From contig NC_132972.1 in assembly GCF_047496725.1 (NCBI RefSeq), positions 11,361,001-11,425,000 of the forward strand: a DNA stretch of 64,000 nt. Direction: 5' to 3'. The stretch's first letter is position 1. Each line of letters begins with the position of its first letter. The position numbers and the translations under genes were made by a program. Shown here one piece after another: positions 60,400 through 64,000 of this stretch. This DNA is from Anoplolepis gracilipes (Eukaryota; Arthropoda; Insecta; Hymenoptera; Formicidae). The notes under the pieces are model-generated. The model worked only from the letters and a program-made list of their open reading frames with translations, was not told where the DNA came from and ran no database searches.

Positions 60400-61480
60400 G
60401 TAAGAAGCGCCGTTTCGTAACACGAGAGCACGAGCGTTTCAAAGTCAGCGATTGTGCTAGTATTTATGCGAATACATCGTGGGACTCGTGACAAGAACCG
60501 AAGAAAACCGGAACAAAGGTCCGATATGAGAGACGCACGAAAAAGATATTCTATAATATTTGAATGACATTACAAGAAGTAATAAGGGTTAAAAGACTAA
60601 TGCGATGGATCACATTCTCATGTAACAGATAGTAAATATAAAGAAAGCATTTTTTGATGTTTCATAATGATTAAAAAATTCATACATAATTAAATAATAC
60701 AATTAAAAAGTTCAATGTAAAAATGAAATAATTTCATAATTGTTTCATAATTGTTTCATAATTCATAATTGTTTTAGATACAATTATAGATTTAAAATTG
60801 ATTACAATTTACAGTTCAATTCCTTTTTTAAAATAAACATAATAATTTTTATATAGTGTTACAATTGCACGATTATTATTATCTAACATATTTTTGTAAA
60901 ATAAATGGAAGGGTTAACTGTATGTTCAGCCTTCTCCCAACATCATATGATGATAAAGACAAAACAATATAATGTTACGACAGCTAATTTGTCTTCCGAA
61001 TAACAAGACATAAAATAGCAATCTCTATTCTCAGAATCAATTAAATAGATATCGCGAATTGGATAGCTTGAATTATGTACATGAGTTGTCTTAATTTTAA
61101 AATACATGAAAAGCAAAATAAAAAAAGATATACATTCATCTTTAGATGATTTTCTTCATAACTGTGATGGAAAATTAGAAAAAATTTTTTTTTGAACTAC
61201 ATTTTATTCTTTCAAAAACAATTACTCGCAAGAACTTTAAATGATCAATATTTGTGTAATTTTATATTCTTATAAAAATATGTATTCATTTTATATATTT
61301 ATGTGCTCATTTTTTTCTATTTATGTTTAAAAAATATATTAAAGTACTTCTTTTTCTGATATAAACTAAGATATAAAATAAATATTTTCTATTTTAAACT
61401 GAATTTTAGGTATAAAAATGCGTGAATTATCTTTTCACGCAGAATATTTGTGTGTGTGTTATTCGTCCAAAATTAAAAGA
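60400..61480. other. probable intron and AT-rich sequence
   Basis: A minisatellite of TTCATAATTG units lies at 60726-60772. GC stays raised to about 60540, then falls. No exon is supported. Confidence 0.4.
60726..60772. repeat. TTTCATAATTG minisatellite
   Basis: About four units of an 11-base repeat, one shortened. Confidence 0.85.
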
Positions 61481-61484
61481 TTTA

Positions 61485-61694
61485 TTACTGAGAACTACTG
61501 GATGCATCAACACCTATTTTGATGCCAGCGATTGTCGCCGGTAAATCTGCGCGCCCACGAGCCGTGCGTTCTTTTGCCGTTCCCTCCGTTTGAAATATCA
61601 GTAATATGTAATTCTTATCTTTTGCCCTCTCCTGTTTTCCCCTTCCTTTCCTCCCCTCGTAATCCGCCTTACGTAATAACGGTAATGTAACCAA
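61485..61694 (-). CDS. candidate terminal exon of a minus-strand gene
   Basis: The minus-strand frame in a GC-richer patch ends TIAGIKIGVDASSSSQ then TAA (61485-61487), and AATAAA (61481-61486) overlaps the stop. The last 37 codons (TEGTAKERTARGRADLPATI and onward) are well mixed. An acceptor at CAAACGGAG, about 61600, is possible, which would make the more basic upstream part (RKADYEGRKGRGKQERAKDK) intronic. There is no ATG at the start of the frame. The protein is not recognised. Alternatively this GC-rich zone (61500-61860) is a promoter, as it contains CpG-rich sequence beyond the frame. Confidence 0.35.
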   Translation of the reverse strand: MVTLPLLRKADYEGRKGRGKQERAKDKNYILLIFQTEGTAKERTARGRADLPATIAGIKIGVDASSSSQ

Positions 61695-62967
61695 ATGTAT
61701 GTAACGCTTGCATAAGATAGCCCCTACCCTACCTACGCGCCGAGCGACGGCATAATCTATTGTTTGGCAATAGTTATGGTTCGTTGTGTAACGGACTATT
61801 TAACGGAGGCGATCGATAAGTAATGCAGCATTGCGTCGCACAATAAAGTCGACATTGTTCGGGAAAATATCAACGAGACAAATTAAGAAGTGGATCATCA
61901 ATTGCCGACACAATCGGATCGCTTTTCGAGAAAGCATTATTCTTTTATGATCTTTCTAATAAAGAAATACGACTATAAATAAGTAGTAAATAACATAGCA
62001 TCCAGATCTAATAATATTTGTCACCTCCTGGTTAGATGAGCAACATTGGTTTAATTTTGTCCTTCTGGGAAACAATATAGAAAAATTCTATTAGTTCAAT
62101 ATGAAACATATTCGTCGAAGATGCTACAGATCTAAATAAAGCTTACGATAAAATTGAATGAATAGAGTTTCATTTTCTTTAAAATTCCAGACTAAATTAT
62201 TGTTATCTGTTTAAAAGCCTTAAAAAAATCCTTTTTTATAACTCTTTAGAAAAAAAATCTTAACACGCTATTTTATTTTAATTCTTACTGATTATAATAT
62301 GGAAATTATTATTACAACTATACGTGTAATTTTTTAAGACACTCAAAATATAATATAGATAAAAAATATAGATAAAAAATTATGCATAATTCAAACAATT
62401 GAAAAAAAGATTAATCTGTCTGAGAGTCACGATTTTAGCATATTAAATGTGAAAGCATTTATATTCTATATATTTATATTTCTATTATCACACACAAAGT
62501 CAATATTTACATTTATTAAAATAAGTTGTTTTTATAAATGCGAATTAATCATTTGAGAAAATAAGATAAATCAAAAAATTTAAATTTATATTCTTAATAT
62601 TAATGAACTAAAATTTCTAATATTACAAGCATTAACAATAAATATCTGAATATATAACACTTAAACTTTGTAAACAGCAAAACAAAAATCAAGTCATATT
62701 ATGTTTTTTTTTTCAAAATAATGATATAACAGCCGGAATAGCCTCCTTTCTAACATATTTTAAAAATTATTCCCTTTCTTATCTGTCTTACGCTCTAAAT
62801 GAATTAAATTTGATTGAAAATATTTGCGTTTTCTAATTCAATTTAAATGATTAAAACATATATGCACGCAAAAATTTTTCCATCAGTTTTATAATATATA
62901 ATATGTGCATTTTGCATTTTTTGTTAACATATTGTGGTAATTCTTCGCCTTTAGTTTCAGTTTTCAG
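61695..62967. other. CpG-containing patch, then AT-rich sequence
   Basis: At 61700-61870 GC is raised (CCTACGCGCCGAGCGACGG and neighbours), possibly regulatory. The remainder is AT-rich with nothing recognisable. Confidence 0.4.
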
Positions 62968-63170
62968 TTAAGTGTTAAATGCGGAACGATTATCTCTTGA
63001 TAGGTTTCAATGAGTTATATAGAGAGTCGATCATTAGAAAATCGTGTTCACGAATCGTTGCGATCGTGGTTCGTCGATGCTATTTTTTTACAGGATTACA
63101 CGACAGTTTGTCACGACATAATCAATTTGCGGTGGTACGTAACGAAATTTTAATGAGCTTTATTATCTGA
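62968..63170 (+). CDS. candidate exon with 63-codon ATG frame
   Basis: A pyrimidine-rich double acceptor (TTCGCCTTTAGTTTCAG then TTTTCAG) ends at 62967. Eleven bases on, an ATG opens a frame reading MRNDYLLIGFNELYRESIIR then KSCSRIVAIVVRRCYFFTGL then HDSLSRHNQFAVVRNEILMS and FII, TGA at 63168-63170. The patch is GC-richer than its flanks. A second good acceptor (CTATTTTTTTACAG at about 63093) lies inside the frame, so the frame might be partly chance. It could be exon 2 of the gene starting at 60.2 kb. No AATAAA closely follows. Confidence 0.27.
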
Positions 63171-64000
63171 ATGAGAATCACGTAATGCTCTCGCAATAAG
63201 CGTTGCAGGGGCATCATATGTAACTTTTCATAACCGCTGGAACGACAAACATCGTGTGATTATTTTGAAATCGTTCGAATGAATAGAGATACATATATTT
63301 CATATATATATGATCGATATATATATATTTGCCTTTCACCCCCAAATGTGCGCACAAAATAATTACATGGCATTTAGAATTAAATATAACTGTAAAAAAA
63401 GCAATAAATTTAAAAATAATAAGCACAAGTCTAGAGTCAATTCTAAAATTCTTAACACAAAAGATAAGCACAAGTTATTGCACAAAAAATCAACAATGGC
63501 AAATTTACTTAAAAAAAAGCATTTAATAAAAAACGAGTTACAAAACTCGTCCATTAACAAAACAGATCTCTCTGTGTGATAGCCTTCTGATATTAGTAAA
63601 GATAATGTACATTTTTATATTAACGCAAGATATTCGACGAGATGATTACGTAATCGTCAATTGCAGCCGGAATAGTAATTAAAGCCGCATTCTATACATT
63701 TGTAATTGCATCAACCAACACAACTATAAACTATCGTATCTTGGATACAAAGTAATAATCTTCAGATCAAAGCATCACTTAATCTAGTCGATACAGCTAT
63801 GGAATAAAAGATCGATGTATATAAGAGAACCTTATGGTGATCTTTAACCTAAGCAAAATAAGCTTTTCTTCCATAGGATCGTAACCCTGACAGCGAATTG
63901 CATGAATACATCGCGATTATCGATGAGTCGATTATTGATATTTTTTTAACGAATCCCTTTTACCAACAAGCACGTTTATTTTGATTATGACTTGAAAGTA
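63171..64000. other. AT-rich end of window
   Basis: Overlapping frames on both strands at 63214-63579 are Lys- and Leu/Phe-rich mirror images, as expected from A-rich sequence. A TTACGTAA palindrome is at about 63637. No gene is supportable. Confidence 0.4.

Noticed and set aside
63214..63579. Overlapping frames on both strands
   Set aside because: Lys/Asn-rich on one strand and Phe/Leu-rich on the other, exactly what A-rich DNA gives.

Overview
This window is AT-rich animal nuclear DNA, most likely from an insect. It has long TA, GA, CA and TACA microsatellites, islands rich in CpG, GT-AG splice signals separated by kilobases of AT-rich sequence, and many short fold-back elements without coding capacity. 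The fold-back families (for example ends in TATA-CAGGGTGTC, CAGGGTATTTACT and AGGGRAACGTGGGGTAGAACGG) resemble those I associate with ant genomes, so a hymenopteran, perhaps an ant, is my best guess. That is an inference, not proof. There is no bacterial gene organisation, no CRISPR array, and no tRNA or rRNA that I could recognise.

No complete gene can be read out. What can be supported are isolated candidate exons and promoter-like CpG islands. On the minus strand the best candidate is a 115-base internal exon at 45644-45758, with good acceptor and donor sites and a protein-like reading frame. Others are a 52-base exon at 1942-1993, a GC-rich Ser/Arg-rich coding block at 23840-24394, a possible first coding exon ending at 27301, and terminal exons at 54675-54881 and 61485-61694 whose stop codons overlap AATAAA signals. 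On the plus strand, a CpG island at about 7.3-8.2 kb ends in a splice donor at 8200, a 52-base exon lies at 9152-9203, and a terminal exon with a poly(A) signal lies at 52335-52452. A second CpG island at about 27.7-28.3 kb has a plus-strand donor and sits head-to-head with the minus-strand coding block. A third at about 60.1-60.5 kb has a TATA box and two donors. I could not name any of the genes. The spacing suggests several genes with very long introns, some on opposite strands, but exon chaining is not proven.

Layout: 0-7 kb AT-rich, with two small minus exons and one 540-bp fold-back element; 7.3-9.2 kb plus-strand promoter and first exons; 9.2-20 kb intron-like, with two MITEs flanked by TA, small hairpins and a recursive-splice-like site; 20-22.3 kb repeat-rich (fold-back with inner tandem units, GC-richer duplicated sequence, MITE); 23.8-28.4 kb the most gene-like block; 28.4-45 kb mostly AT-rich, with a composite transposon at 32.8-34.5 kb and striking palindromes at 36.8 and 38.0 kb; 45.6-56.4 kb scattered exons; 56.9-59.3 kb two transposable elements; 60-64 kb CpG islands and candidate exons.

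The most unusual structures are a fold-back family with internal units of about 160 bp, present at 20.0 and 33.2 kb; a palindrome containing a diverged copy of its own arms at 58.7-59.3 kb; a nearly perfect 107-bp hairpin at 36.84 kb; and a minus-strand site where a pyrimidine-rich acceptor directly abuts GTAAGT (18.0 kb), the hallmark of recursive splicing.
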